In this document: positions 9,722 to 18,531 of the stretch, one piece after another | How the letters are laid out: the number at the start of each line of letters is the position of its first letter | How positions within the stretch are numbered: position 1 is the first letter of the stretch | From: Paracoccus ravus | Lineage (GTDB): Bacteria; Pseudomonadota; Alphaproteobacteria; Rhodobacterales; Rhodobacteraceae | NCBI RefSeq assembly: GCF_004522175.1 | Contig: NZ_SDEB01000011.1 | Span: 1-64,000, forward strand | Reading direction: 5' to 3' | Length of the DNA: 64,000 bases | The notes under the pieces: generated by a model | What the model saw: the letters and a program-made list of their open reading frames with translations, nothing else | Told to the model about the DNA's origin: nothing | Databases searched by the model: none | Made by a program: the position numbers and the translations under genes

Positions 9722-9735
9722 TCTTGCATACAAGA
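9722..9735. promoter_or_regulatory. Candidate GntR/FCD operator upstream of the malonate operon
   Basis: TCTTG-CATA-CAAGA is a perfect inverted repeat with 5-bp arms, between the divergent regulator and the TRAP gene. FCD-subfamily GntR proteins bind short palindromes of this size. It is 79 nt upstream of the transporter start. Suggested by position and symmetry only. Confidence 0.55.
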
Positions 9736-9813
9736 TTATTGACTGGGAATGCAGATAATCGCAAGCTGCATCAATCGTGAGAAAAGCACGGTACCTTTGG
9801 GAGGAGGTTTTCG

Positions 9814-10800
9814 ATGAAATTTGCTAAGATGGCAGCCTTTGCTGCGATCCCTCTGGCGCTTGCCGTTTCCGCCGCCGGAGCCGAAGAACTGCGCCTGTCA
9901 CATCAATTTGCGCCGGGCGACCTGCGCCACAAGATTGCCCAGATGGTCGCGGATGACGTTGCTGCGGCGAATGTGGATCTGACGATCAAGATCTTCCCCT
10001 CGGGTTCGCTGTTCAAGGCGACCGAGCAATATCAGCCACTGAGCCGTGGTCAGTTGGACATGACGGTGCTGCCGCTGTCCTATGCGGGCGGACAGCGCCC
10101 AGAATACAACCTGACCCTGATGCCGGGCCTGATCAAGAGCCACGATCACGCCGCGCGAATGAACGCCTCGCCCTTCATGGCCGAGATCGAGCGCGTGTTG
10201 AACGAGGATGACGTGATGACGCTGGTCCACGGCTATCTTGCCGGGGGCTTTGCCAGCGTGGATGGCTGCATCACCAAGCCCGAGGACGTCAAGGGCAAGA
10301 CCGTGCGCGCCGCGGGCAAGGGCTTCGAGGAAATGCTGCAGGCGGCGGGAGCCTCGATCGCCTCGATGCCATCCTCGGAGACCTATAACGCCATGCAGCA
10401 GAACGTCTTGCAGGCGCTGAACACCTCGTCCTCATCCTTCGTGTCGTTCCGGCTTCAGGAACTGGCGAAATGCTACACCCCCGCCGCGGATGTCGCGCTG
10501 TGGTTCATGTATCAGCCGCTTCTGGTCAACAAGACCACCTTCGACAAGCTGAAACCCGAACAGCAAGAGGCCCTGCGCGCCGCTTCGGCCAAGGCCGAAG
10601 CCTATTACCTCGAGGAAGCCAAGAAAGAGGATGCCGCCTCGGTCGAGGCCTTCAAGGCAGCCGGCGTCGAGATCGCCGAAATGACCCAGGCCGATTTCGA
10701 CGCCTGGAAGAAGCTGGCCGAGGAATCGTCCTACAAGCAATTCGTCAAGGACGTGCCGGACGGGCAGAAGCTGCTCGACATGGCGCTTTCGGTCGAGTGA
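9814..10800 (+). CDS. matP: TRAP transporter periplasmic binding protein for malonate
   Basis: 328 residues, with a very strong GGGAGGAGG upstream of the ATG. A signal peptide (MKFAKMAAFAAIPLALAVSAAGA) precedes a DctP-fold body; GKTVRAAGKGFEEMLQAAGASI contains the arginine that in DctP proteins bridges the substrate carboxylate. The order binding protein, small permease, large permease, malonyl-CoA decarboxylase, malonyl-CoA synthetase matches the Sinorhizobium matPQMAB arrangement, so malonate is the likely ligand. The symbol is given by that synteny. Confidence 0.85.
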   Translation: MKFAKMAAFAAIPLALAVSAAGAEELRLSHQFAPGDLRHKIAQMVADDVAAANVDLTIKIFPSGSLFKATEQYQPLSRGQLDMTVLPLSYAGGQRPEYNLTLMPGLIKSHDHAARMNASPFMAEIERVLNEDDVMTLVHGYLAGGFASVDGCITKPEDVKGKTVRAAGKGFEEMLQAAGASIASMPSSETYNAMQQNVLQALNTSSSSFVSFRLQELAKCYTPAADVALWFMYQPLLVNKTTFDKLKPEQQEALRAASAKAEAYYLEEAKKEDAASVEAFKAAGVEIAEMTQADFDAWKKLAEESSYKQFVKDVPDGQKLLDMALSVE

Positions 10801-10807
10801 CGGCAGG

Positions 10808-10827
10808 CGGGCACCCTTTGGTGTCCG
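10808..10827. other. Intercistronic hairpin after the malonate binding-protein gene
   Basis: CGGGCACC pairs with GGTGTCCG (one G-U) around a CTTT loop, 8 nt after the matP stop and 25 nt before matQ. No T run follows. Hairpins in this position commonly protect the upstream message, giving more binding protein than permease. Confidence 0.5.
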
Positions 10828-10851
10828 CAACTTTCGATACGGAGTAATCCC

Positions 10852-11400
10852 ATGTCCGCATCCCCCGCGGTCGTTTCGTCCCGGAAGGGCGGAACTGTCT
10901 TTGTGCGCGCTGTCGAAGCGGTGACGGCGGTGTTCGGCTGGATCGCGGCCGCGCTGACCATCATCGCGCTTTTCGTAACCTGCCAGATGATTTTTGTCCG
11001 CTATGTCCTTGGCCAATCGACCATCTGGCAGACCGAGGCGGTGATCTACCTGATGATCGCCGCGACCACGCTGGGGCTTGGATATGTCCAGCAGATGCGC
11101 GGGCATGTGAATGTCGATCTGATCCCGATGGCGCTGGGTCCGCGGTCACGCCGCGTGCTGGCCTATGCCGTCCTGCTGGCCACCATCGCGGTTACCTTGG
11201 TGATCACCTGGTATTCCTGGGACTTGTGGCACCAATCCTTTGAACGGAATTGGAAATCCTCGACCGTCTGGGCGCCGCCGCTATGGGTTCCCTATCTGTC
11301 CCTGCCGCTGGGCTTTGGCCTGTTCCTGCTGCAACTCGTCGCGGATCTGGTCAAGCTCGTGACCGGGGCCGAACCGCCCTTTGGCATCAAGGAGGGGTGA
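10852..11400 (+). CDS. matQ: TRAP transporter small permease (DctQ-like)
   Basis: 182 residues, four hydrophobic segments, with the DctQ signatures FVRYVLGQSTIWQTEAVIYLMIAATTLGL and MRGHVNVDLI. TRAP small permeases pair with the large subunit to couple uptake to a sodium gradient. Its TGA at 11398-11400 abuts the ATG of the large permease, so the two are co-translated. Assigned to malonate by operon position. Confidence 0.87.
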   Translation: MSASPAVVSSRKGGTVFVRAVEAVTAVFGWIAAALTIIALFVTCQMIFVRYVLGQSTIWQTEAVIYLMIAATTLGLGYVQQMRGHVNVDLIPMALGPRSRRVLAYAVLLATIAVTLVITWYSWDLWHQSFERNWKSSTVWAPPLWVPYLSLPLGFGLFLLQLVADLVKLVTGAEPPFGIKEG

Positions 11401-12714
11401 ATGGACCCGCTTTCGCTTGGCCTTCTGGTCGCCGTCGCCACCATCGTCATCCTGTTTTCCGGCGTGTCGGTGGCGGTCGGGCTGCTGCTTGTCGCGGCAT
11501 TCTTCCTGCTGGTCTTTGACGGCACGCGTTCGCTGGAAATGATCCCCGAGATCTTTTTCGCCGACCTCAACAGCTTTACCATCCTGTCGATCCCGATGTT
11601 CATCATCATGGGCGCGGCGGTCGCCTCGACGCGGGCGGGGGCGGATCTGTTCGAGGCGCTGGAACGCTGGCTGACCCGCGTGCCGGGCGGCTTGGTCGTG
11701 TCCAATCTGGGGGCCTGCGCGCTCTTTGCCGCATTGTCGGGCTCGTCGCCCGCGACCTGTGCCGCCATCGGCAAGATGGGCATCCCCGAGATGCAGAAGC
11801 GCGGCTATCCCGACGGCGTCGCGGCGGGTGCCATCGCGGCAGGCGGGACGCTCGGTATCCTGATCCCGCCCTCGGTCACGATGATCGTCTATGGCATCGC
11901 CACCGAGACCTCGATCGGGCGCCTGTTTCTGGCAGGGATCATCCCCGGCCTGCTGCTGACGGCGCTGTTCATGGGTTGGGCGATATTCGCGACATGGCGC
12001 TCGGGGAATACCGCGGTGCTGTCGCCGCGCAGCTACAGCCTGCGCGAACGCTTCGAGATCCTGCCGCGGGTCTTGCCCTTCCTGCTGGTCATCGCGGGGG
12101 TGCTGTATTCGATGTATGGCGGGATCGCCACGACCTCGGAAACGGCCGCCGTCGGCGCGGTGCTGTGCCTGCTGATGGCGATCCTGATCTACCGGCTGTG
12201 GAACCCGCGCGCGATCTGGGGCGTGCTGCGCGACAGCACCCGCGAAAGCGTCATGATCCTGTTCATCATGGCGGCGGCGGGCGTGTTTGCCTATATGATG
12301 TCCTCGCTCTTCATCACGCAGTCGATCGCGCAATGGATCGCGGGGCTCGAGGTCAACCGTTGGGTGCTGATGGCGCTCATCAATCTCTTCCTGCTGATCG
12401 CCGGCTTCTTCCTGCCGCCGGTGGCGGTGATCCTGATGACCGCGCCGATCCTGATGCCGATCCTCGAGGCCGCGCAATTCGACCCCTATTGGTTCGCCGT
12501 CATCCTGACGATCAACATGGAGGTCGGGCTGATCACGCCGCCGGTCGGGCTGAACCTTTTCGTCATCAACTCGATCGCGCCCAATATCTCGCTGCGCACG
12601 ATCCTGATGGGATCGGCCCCCTTCGTGGGCTGCATGTTCGCGGCGATCATCATCCTGTGCATTTTCCCCGGCCTTGCAACCTGGTTGCCGAACCTCGTGA
12701 TGGGCCAGATCTGA
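11401..12714 (+). CDS. matM: TRAP transporter large permease (DctM-like)
   Basis: 437 residues, normal for DctM proteins, with about eleven or twelve membrane segments. Typical stretches are LSGSSPATCAAIGKMGIPEM, GGTLGILIPPSVTMIVYGIATETSIGRLF and VGLITPPVGLNLFVI. It forms the transport channel with the small permease, taking substrate from the periplasmic binding protein. It starts directly at the stop of matQ and is followed 13 nt later by the decarboxylase, with AAAGGAGG between. Confidence 0.9.
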   Translation: MDPLSLGLLVAVATIVILFSGVSVAVGLLLVAAFFLLVFDGTRSLEMIPEIFFADLNSFTILSIPMFIIMGAAVASTRAGADLFEALERWLTRVPGGLVVSNLGACALFAALSGSSPATCAAIGKMGIPEMQKRGYPDGVAAGAIAAGGTLGILIPPSVTMIVYGIATETSIGRLFLAGIIPGLLLTALFMGWAIFATWRSGNTAVLSPRSYSLRERFEILPRVLPFLLVIAGVLYSMYGGIATTSETAAVGAVLCLLMAILIYRLWNPRAIWGVLRDSTRESVMILFIMAAAGVFAYMMSSLFITQSIAQWIAGLEVNRWVLMALINLFLLIAGFFLPPVAVILMTAPILMPILEAAQFDPYWFAVILTINMEVGLITPPVGLNLFVINSIAPNISLRTILMGSAPFVGCMFAAIIILCIFPGLATWLPNLVMGQI

Positions 12715-12727
12715 CAAAGGAGGCAAA

Positions 12728-14020
12728 ATGGCCCGCATCGCGTTCTTTTCGGAACTGATGTCCACGATTTTCGAGCGCCGGGCCACGACACCGCCCGGCC
12801 CCAGCCAGCGCCCGATCACCGAGCTTTGCGACGCGCTCTTGTCCTCGCAAGGCGAGGTCTCGGGGGTGCGGCTCGCGCGGGACATCCTGTCGCATTACCG
12901 GGCCATGTCCGCCGAAGCGCGCCGCGCCTTTTTCGACCATCTCGCGCAGGCTCTCGACCTTGACCCTGCCGCCGTGATCGAGGCCGCAAAGCGCTATGGC
13001 GCGTCCCATGCCCCGGGCGATCTCGCGCGGCTCTCGCGCGAGGCCGAGCCGCGCCGGCAGGAATTGTTCCGCCGCCTCAATCAGGCCCCCGGCGCGACCG
13101 AGACGCTGGTGCGGATGCGGCTCGATCTGTTGCGGCTTCTGCCCGACGCGCCGCGGCTGGGCGTGATCGACACGGATTTTCAGCATCTTTTCGCAAGTTG
13201 GTTCAACCGCGGTTTCCTGGTGCTGCGTCATATCGACTGGCGCACGCCCGCGAATATCCTGGAAAAGATCATCGAATACGAGGCGGTCCATGCCATCAAC
13301 GATTGGCACGATCTGCAACGCCGCTTGCGTCCCGATGACCGGCGCTGCTTTGCCTTCTTCCATCCCGCCATGCCCGAAGAGCCGCTGATCTTTGTCGAGG
13401 TCGCGCTGTGCAAGGGCATCCCCGGATCGGTTCAGGCGCTGCTGGCCGAAGAGCGCAGCGCCGAGACCGAGTTCGACACCGCCGTCTTTTATTCCATCTC
13501 GAATTGCCAGGAGGGCCTGCGCGGCATTTCCTTTGGCAATTCGCTGATCAAGCAGGTGGTCGAGGAACTCAAGCGCGACCTGCCGCAGGTCAGCCGTTTC
13601 GTCACCCTTTCGCCCATCCCCGGCTTGGTCCGCTGGCTGAAAGAACGCGCCCCCGAGCGCCCCGAGGCCGCCGCCCTGATCGAGGCCGCCGATCCTGAAA
13701 CCCTGCGCCCCCATGCCGAGGATCTGCGCCGCCTGACCGCGGAATATCTGCTGAAAGCCAAGCGCGGGGATGGTCTGCCCGTAGACCCCGTCGCGCGCTT
13801 TCACCTTGGCAATGGTGCGGCCCTGCACGACATCCACGCCCTGGCCGACATCTCGGCCAACGGGTTGCGCCAAAGCCGGACGGCGATGGTGAATTACCTT
13901 TACGACCCCGAAAAGGTCGAACAGAACAACGAGTGTTTCGTCACCCAGCGCGAGGTGACTGCCTCGAAACAGGTTCACGCCCTGCTCGCGCAGCGCAATA
14001 CGACAGGAAGAAGACAATGA
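12728..14020 (+). CDS. matA: Malonyl-CoA decarboxylase
   Basis: 430 residues. It matches the malonyl-CoA decarboxylase family along its length: an N-terminal helical domain (residues about 1-150), then the GNAT-like catalytic domain with HLFASWFNRGFLVLRHIDW, EAVHAINDWHDLQRRL, FYSISNCQEGLRGISFGNSL and the C-terminal ARFHLGNGAALHDIH with a conserved His and Asn. It converts malonyl-CoA to acetyl-CoA and CO2. The stop overlaps the next start (ATGA), coupling it to the synthetase that supplies its substrate. Confidence 0.93.
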   Translation: MARIAFFSELMSTIFERRATTPPGPSQRPITELCDALLSSQGEVSGVRLARDILSHYRAMSAEARRAFFDHLAQALDLDPAAVIEAAKRYGASHAPGDLARLSREAEPRRQELFRRLNQAPGATETLVRMRLDLLRLLPDAPRLGVIDTDFQHLFASWFNRGFLVLRHIDWRTPANILEKIIEYEAVHAINDWHDLQRRLRPDDRRCFAFFHPAMPEEPLIFVEVALCKGIPGSVQALLAEERSAETEFDTAVFYSISNCQEGLRGISFGNSLIKQVVEELKRDLPQVSRFVTLSPIPGLVRWLKERAPERPEAAALIEAADPETLRPHAEDLRRLTAEYLLKAKRGDGLPVDPVARFHLGNGAALHDIHALADISANGLRQSRTAMVNYLYDPEKVEQNNECFVTQREVTASKQVHALLAQRNTTGRRQ

Positions 14021-15534
14021 CCAATCCGCTTTACGACGCCCTCGTCGCACCTCTGGCCGAACGCCGTGACGATGTGCTGATCGATGCCGTGGGGGCCGGA
14101 ATGTCAGGCGCAGAGCTTTACGGCAGGGCCATGCGCCTTGCCGCAGCGCTGGCGGGCGCGGGATTGGTTCCGGGCGACCGGCTTGCCGTCCAGATCGAAA
14201 AATCCCCGCAAGCGCTGGCGCTGTATCTGGGCGCTGTCGCGGCCGGGGTCGTTTTCCTGCCCCTCAACACCGCCTATACCCCCGAAGAGGTGGATTACTT
14301 TGTCGGCAATTCCCGCGCCGCCATGCTGGTGGGCGACCCCGCCAAGGCCGAGGCCCTGCATGCCGTCGCGGCCCGGCATGGCGCGCGGTTCCAGACGATG
14401 GACGGCGCGGGCGCGGGCAGCCTGCCCGATCTGGCCGCCGAGGCAGGGGATTTCACGCCCGCCGCGCGAAACCCGGACGATCTGGCCGCCATTCTTTATA
14501 CCTCGGGAACGACCGGCCGGTCGAAAGGGGCGATGTTGAGCCAGTCGAACCTGTTGTCGAACGCCGAGGTTCTGGTCCGGGAATGGCGCTTCACCAAGGA
14601 TGATGTGCTGCTTCACGCGCTGCCGATCTTTCACACGCATGGGCTTTTCGTCGCCTCGAACGTGGTGCTGCGGTCAGGCGGCAGGATGATCTTTTTGCCG
14701 GGGTTCAAGCTGGATCAGGTGATCGAACTCTTGCCGCGCGCGACCACCATGATGGGAGTTCCGACATTTTACACCCGTTTGCTGAACGATCCGCGTTTTG
14801 ACCGCGATCTGGTCGGGCATATGCGGCTGTTCACCTCGGGTTCGGCGCCGCTGCTTGCCGAAACCCATCGTCAATTCGAAGACCGCACCGGCCATCGCAT
14901 CCTCGAGCGCTATGGCATGACCGAAACGAACATGAACACCTCAAACCCCTATGACGGCGAGCGCCGCGCGGGGACGGTGGGCTTCCCGCTGCCGGGGGTC
15001 GAGTTGAAAATCACCGATCCCGCGACCGGCGCGACACTGCCCGATGGCGAGCCGGGCATGATCGAGGTGCGTGGCCCCAATGTCTTTCTGGGCTATTGGG
15101 AAATGCCCGAAAAGACCCGTGAGGAATTGCGCGAGGACGGCTTTTTCCTGACCGGCGATATCGGCGTGATCGACCCGGATGGCTATGTCAGCATTGTCGG
15201 GCGGCAAAAGGATCTGATCATCACCGGGGGCTTCAATGTCTATCCCAAGGAGATCGAACTGATCCTCGACGAGCAGCCCGGCGTTCTGGAAAGTGCCGTG
15301 GTCGGCGTGCCGCATCCGGATTTCGGAGAAGGCGTGGTTGCGGTGCTGGTCGCGGCCCCTGATTCTGCCCCCGACCTTGTCCGGATCAGGACCGCGCTGG
15401 AGCAAAGCCTCGCCCGCTTCAAGCAACCGAAACATATCGCGGTGCTGCCGGAACTGCCCCGCAACACGATGGGCAAGGTGCAAAAGAACCTGCTCCGCAA
15501 GGAACTTGAATCGGTCTTTGCGCTGCAGCGCTAG
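14017..15534 (+). CDS. matB: Malonyl-CoA synthetase (malonate-CoA ligase)
   Basis: 505 residues from the ATG overlapping the matA stop; a longer frame starts inside matA. It is an ANL-superfamily acyl-CoA synthetase with the P-loop YTSGTTGRSKGAMLSQSNL, the ERYGMTETNM motif, LTGDIGVIDPDGYVSIVGR at the hinge, and a C-terminal catalytic Lys in PRNTMGKVQKN. Context with malonyl-CoA decarboxylase makes malonate the substrate: malonate plus ATP plus CoA gives malonyl-CoA. It is the last gene of the operon and ends at a strong hairpin. Confidence 0.92.
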   Translation: MTNPLYDALVAPLAERRDDVLIDAVGAGMSGAELYGRAMRLAAALAGAGLVPGDRLAVQIEKSPQALALYLGAVAAGVVFLPLNTAYTPEEVDYFVGNSRAAMLVGDPAKAEALHAVAARHGARFQTMDGAGAGSLPDLAAEAGDFTPAARNPDDLAAILYTSGTTGRSKGAMLSQSNLLSNAEVLVREWRFTKDDVLLHALPIFHTHGLFVASNVVLRSGGRMIFLPGFKLDQVIELLPRATTMMGVPTFYTRLLNDPRFDRDLVGHMRLFTSGSAPLLAETHRQFEDRTGHRILERYGMTETNMNTSNPYDGERRAGTVGFPLPGVELKITDPATGATLPDGEPGMIEVRGPNVFLGYWEMPEKTREELREDGFFLTGDIGVIDPDGYVSIVGRQKDLIITGGFNVYPKEIELILDEQPGVLESAVVGVPHPDFGEGVVAVLVAAPDSAPDLVRIRTALEQSLARFKQPKHIAVLPELPRNTMGKVQKNLLRKELESVFALQR

Positions 15535-15544
15535 GCCCTCGGGC

Positions 15545-15568
15545 GGCCGCAGCGATGACGCTGCGGCC
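15545..15568. terminator. Bidirectional terminator hairpin between convergent operons
   Basis: GGCCGCAGCG and CGCTGCGGCC form a perfect 10-bp stem with an ATGA loop. It sits between matB (plus) and the end of the second TRAP operon (minus). There is no T run on either side, so termination may need Rho or the stem may protect 3' ends. Confidence 0.65.
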
Positions 15569-15585
15569 ACGGTCCCGAGCGATAG

Positions 15586-16902
15586 CTACATCGGTGCATT
15601 CGCCGCGCCATAGATCAGATCGGGCAGCAAGAGCGAGATCTGCGGAAAGGCCGACAGCGCGACGAGCACCATCAGCATGGCGAGCAGGAAAGGCATCACC
15701 TCGCGCGCGTAATCCATCATCGGCACGCGCAGGATCTGGGACGAGATATACATCATCCCTCCGACCGGCGGCGTGATCCCGGCGATGGTCAGGTTGGTGA
15801 TGAAGACGATGCCGAAATGCACCGGGTCGATGCCGACCTTGGTGACGATGGGCATCAGCATCGGGGTCAGGATGATCAGGGCGGCCGAGCCTTCGATCGC
15901 CGTGCCCAGCACGATCAGCACGACATTGATCAGCACGAGCATCAGCAGCGGATCGTCCGTCGCGCCCGCAATCCAGCCGGAAAGGCTTTGCGGCACGGCC
16001 TCCCAGCTCAGGTAGAAGCCAAAGGCGGCGGCGGCGCAGATCATCACCATGACGGTGGCGGAATCGCGCGCGGCCTCGGCCAGCACCTCGGGCAGGTCGC
16101 GCAGCCGGAACTCGCGATAGACAAAGATCGAGATGAACAGGACATAGACGACCACGACTGCGCCGGATTCCGTCGTGGTAAAGATCCCGTAACGCGTGCC
16201 CGCAAGGATCACGACCGGGATGGACAGAGCCCATAACCCGTCGTGCAAGGCGCTGCGGATCTCGGGCCAGCGCGCGCGTTCGGCGCGCTGCGGCAGATAG
16301 CCCCGGCGTGCCGCGACGATGCGGGTCGTGGCCATCAGCGCCACCGCCAGCACGAAGCCCGGCAGAAGGCCCGCGGCGAAAAGACGGCCGATCGACGTTT
16401 CGGACAGGTAGCCATAGATGATCAACCCGATCGAGGGCGGGATCAGCGCCGTGATGATCGAGGCCGACGAGGTGATGACCGCCGCGAAAGCCGCCGAATA
16501 GCCCTTGCGGATCATCTGGTGACCCAGCGTCTTGGACAGCATGGCGGCATCGGCATTGCTCGAGGCGGTCAGCCCGCCCAACAGGGTCCCCAGCACCGTG
16601 CACATCTGGGCCAGCGCGCCCATCATGTGGCCGACCAGCACATCGGCCAGATTGATCAGCCTGCGCGTGATCCCCGAGGCGTTCATGATGCAGCCCGCCA
16701 GCACGAAAAGCGGCAGCGCCAGCAGCGAGACGGACTGGCTGCCCTCTGCCATTTCCTGCGCGAAATTCGACAGCGGGATCATGTCCCTGTTCAGGACAAA
16801 GAAGAACAGCGCCCCCAGCGCCATCGCCCAGGTGATCGGCGTGCGCAGCAGGAAAAGCAGGGTCACGACAAGGGCCGGACCGGCAAGGTGAAGCAGGGTC
16901 AT
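15586..16902 (-). CDS. TRAP transporter large permease (DctM-like), second system
   Basis: 438 residues from the ATG at 16902, which overlaps the small permease stop as ATGA; the longer frame would run 37 codons into that gene. About eleven membrane segments. Signature stretches: LPLFVLAGCIMNASGITRRLINLADVLVG, GGLTASSNADAAMLSKTLG, IPPSIGLIIYGYLSETSIGRLF and GITPPVGGMMYI. It belongs with the two genes above it. The substrate is probably a carboxylate; the adjoining L-lactate dehydrogenase makes a 2-hydroxy acid attractive. Confidence 0.88.
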   Translation of the reverse strand: MTLLHLAGPALVVTLLFLLRTPITWAMALGALFFFVLNRDMIPLSNFAQEMAEGSQSVSLLALPLFVLAGCIMNASGITRRLINLADVLVGHMMGALAQMCTVLGTLLGGLTASSNADAAMLSKTLGHQMIRKGYSAAFAAVITSSASIITALIPPSIGLIIYGYLSETSIGRLFAAGLLPGFVLAVALMATTRIVAARRGYLPQRAERARWPEIRSALHDGLWALSIPVVILAGTRYGIFTTTESGAVVVVYVLFISIFVYREFRLRDLPEVLAEAARDSATVMVMICAAAAFGFYLSWEAVPQSLSGWIAGATDDPLLMLVLINVVLIVLGTAIEGSAALIILTPMLMPIVTKVGIDPVHFGIVFITNLTIAGITPPVGGMMYISSQILRVPMMDYAREVMPFLLAMLMVLVALSAFPQISLLLPDLIYGAANAPM

Positions 16903-17402
16903 ATCATTGCATCCGCATGGCGTTCGAGGGTCTCGCCGCGCCAGGGGCGATCCGAGACCAGATGCTGCACGAACATCCCCGCCGAGGCGAAGGCGAGCGG
17001 GCCGTAATACCACGCGCGCGACAGGTTCAGCGCGACGCTGCGCGCGCCAGCGGAAATAATCGCCTGCTGGCAGAACAGCACTGCGAGGGTGACGAAAAGC
17101 CCCCCGACAAGGATGTAGTTGAACCAGGCCACGGCCCGGCGATAGCCCATCGGCATGGCATCGACCAGGACGTCGATCGCGGCATGCGCGCCAAAACGGA
17201 TCCCGGCAATCGCGCCGAAAAAGACCAGATAGGCAAACGCAAGGCTCGCCACCTCATAGGTCCAGGCGGCGGGGGTGGGCAGGACATAGCGGCTGACCAC
17301 GCCCCAGCTGATCGCCAGCACGATGACAACCAGAGAGGCGGCGGCGATCATCTCGTCCCAGCGCTTCCATTGCAGCAGGCTTCCGGGGCCTTGCTCGGTC
17401 AT
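16899..17402 (-). CDS. TRAP transporter small permease, second system
   Basis: 167 residues with four hydrophobic segments. DctQ-type sequence: VVSRYVLPTPAAWTYEVASLAFAYLVFFGAIAG followed by FGAHAAIDVLVDAMP. It sits between the binding protein and the large permease genes. The gap to the binding-protein stop (61 nt) holds a strong hairpin, while the gap to the large permease is closed by a 4-base overlap. Confidence 0.85.
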   Translation of the reverse strand: MTEQGPGSLLQWKRWDEMIAAASLVVIVLAISWGVVSRYVLPTPAAWTYEVASLAFAYLVFFGAIAGIRFGAHAAIDVLVDAMPMGYRRAVAWFNYILVGGLFVTLAVLFCQQAIISAGARSVALNLSRAWYYGPLAFASAGMFVQHLVSDRPWRGETLERHADAMI

Positions 17403-17428
17403 GGCGGGGTTCCTTTCGGGCTTGCGGG

Positions 17429-17456
17429 GGCCGCGCGGCGCAGATCGCGCGCGGCC
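17429..17456. other. Intercistronic hairpin after the second TRAP binding-protein gene
   Basis: GGCCGCGCG pairs with CGCGCGGCC, a 9-bp perfect stem with a 10-nt loop, between the binding-protein stop (17464) and the small-permease start (17402). No T run. This is the same arrangement as after the other binding-protein genes here and probably protects that message. Confidence 0.55.
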
Positions 17457-17463
17457 TGTGGTG

Positions 17464-18447
17464 TCACTGCGCGACGACGGCGCGGACCTGATCGACGATG
17501 CCCGGCGTCAGCCCCGGCACCGCATCGAACGCGCCCTTGGCCGCCGCCTGAAAGGCCGCGACATCGACATCCTCCACGATCTCGACGCCCTGCGCCTTCA
17601 ACTCGTCGGCATAGCGCTGGTCGGTTTCCAGCGTCAGCGCGGTCAGTTCCTTGGCGGTCTTCTGGCCTTCTTCCAGCAGGATCTGCTGCAGATCGGGATC
17701 GAGCCCGTCGAAATAGGATTTGCTTGTCACCCATGCGGTGAACATCATCTGATGCCCGGTGCGCGAAATCACCTTGCGGGTTTCCTGCAGTTTCGATCCG
17801 GCGATGGAGCCAAAGGGCGCTTCGGCGGCATCCACCACATTGGTCTGCAGCGCGTTATAGACATCGCCCCAAGGCAGTTCGGTGGGACGTGCCCCAAAGG
17901 CGGTGAAGGTCGAGACCATCATCGGCGAGGACGGCACGCGGATCGTGACCCCCTCCATCTCGGCGGGGCTGCGATAGGCCTGCGAGCCGATGACATGGCG
18001 CAGCCCGAACAGGCCCGAGGGCATCACGACCTTGAACCCCTTGGCCTCAAGCTGGGCTTCGAGCCCCTTGAACACATCCGAGGCGAAAAGCTTGTCGGCG
18101 GCGGCCAGATCGGCAAAGACATAGGGACCGGCGATCACCCCCACATCCGGCGCAAAGATCGAAAGCTGGCCGTAATCGGTGGCGCTGATCATTTTAGCAC
18201 CGCTCGCGACCATCTCGTTGACCTTTTTCTGCGGCCCAAGCTGGTCGCCGGTCAGGATCTCAAGCTGCAATCTTCCGTCGCTGCGTGCGCCGACGCGCTC
18301 GGCAAATCCCTTCATCGCCACCACGATCGGCTCGCTGGGATTGACCTGCGAGGTGGTGAAGCGCAGCTTCTGCGTCTCGGCATGTCCGGCCATGGGCAGT
18401 GCCAGGGCAATGGCTGTCGCCGCAGCGATCAGTCTGAAAACATTCAT
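17464..18447 (-). CDS. TRAP transporter periplasmic binding protein, second system
   Basis: 327 residues. I chose the second of two close ATGs (18447) because GGGAGGA lies directly against the first and seven bases from this one. Signal peptide MNVFRLIAAATAIALALPMAGHA. DctP fold with MEGVTIRVPSSPMMVSTFTAFG, which contains the substrate-carboxylate arginine, and LPWGDVYNALQTNVVDAAEAP. It follows the L-lactate dehydrogenase gene by 84 nt and is probably in the same transcript. Ligand unknown; a hydroxycarboxylate is the best guess. Confidence 0.85.
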   Translation of the reverse strand: MNVFRLIAAATAIALALPMAGHAETQKLRFTTSQVNPSEPIVVAMKGFAERVGARSDGRLQLEILTGDQLGPQKKVNEMVASGAKMISATDYGQLSIFAPDVGVIAGPYVFADLAAADKLFASDVFKGLEAQLEAKGFKVVMPSGLFGLRHVIGSQAYRSPAEMEGVTIRVPSSPMMVSTFTAFGARPTELPWGDVYNALQTNVVDAAEAPFGSIAGSKLQETRKVISRTGHQMMFTAWVTSKSYFDGLDPDLQQILLEEGQKTAKELTALTLETDQRYADELKAQGVEIVEDVDVAAFQAAAKGAFDAVPGLTPGIVDQVRAVVAQ

Positions 18448-18464
18448 CGTCATTCCTCCCTCAT

Positions 18465-18479
18465 GCTCCTGACAGGAGC
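18465..18479. other. Small hairpin between lldD and the TRAP binding-protein gene
   Basis: GCTCCT-GAC-AGGAGC forms a 6-bp stem 18 nt upstream of the binding-protein start. It is next to a 13-bp direct repeat GGCCCGCCCTTCC (18498-18510 and 18516-18528). It may be a processing or leader structure; too small to call a terminator. Confidence 0.35.
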
Positions 18480-18531
18480 GGTTTGTGTCCCCGGACCGGC
18501 CCGCCCTTCCCCGCGGGCCCGCCCTTCCTCC

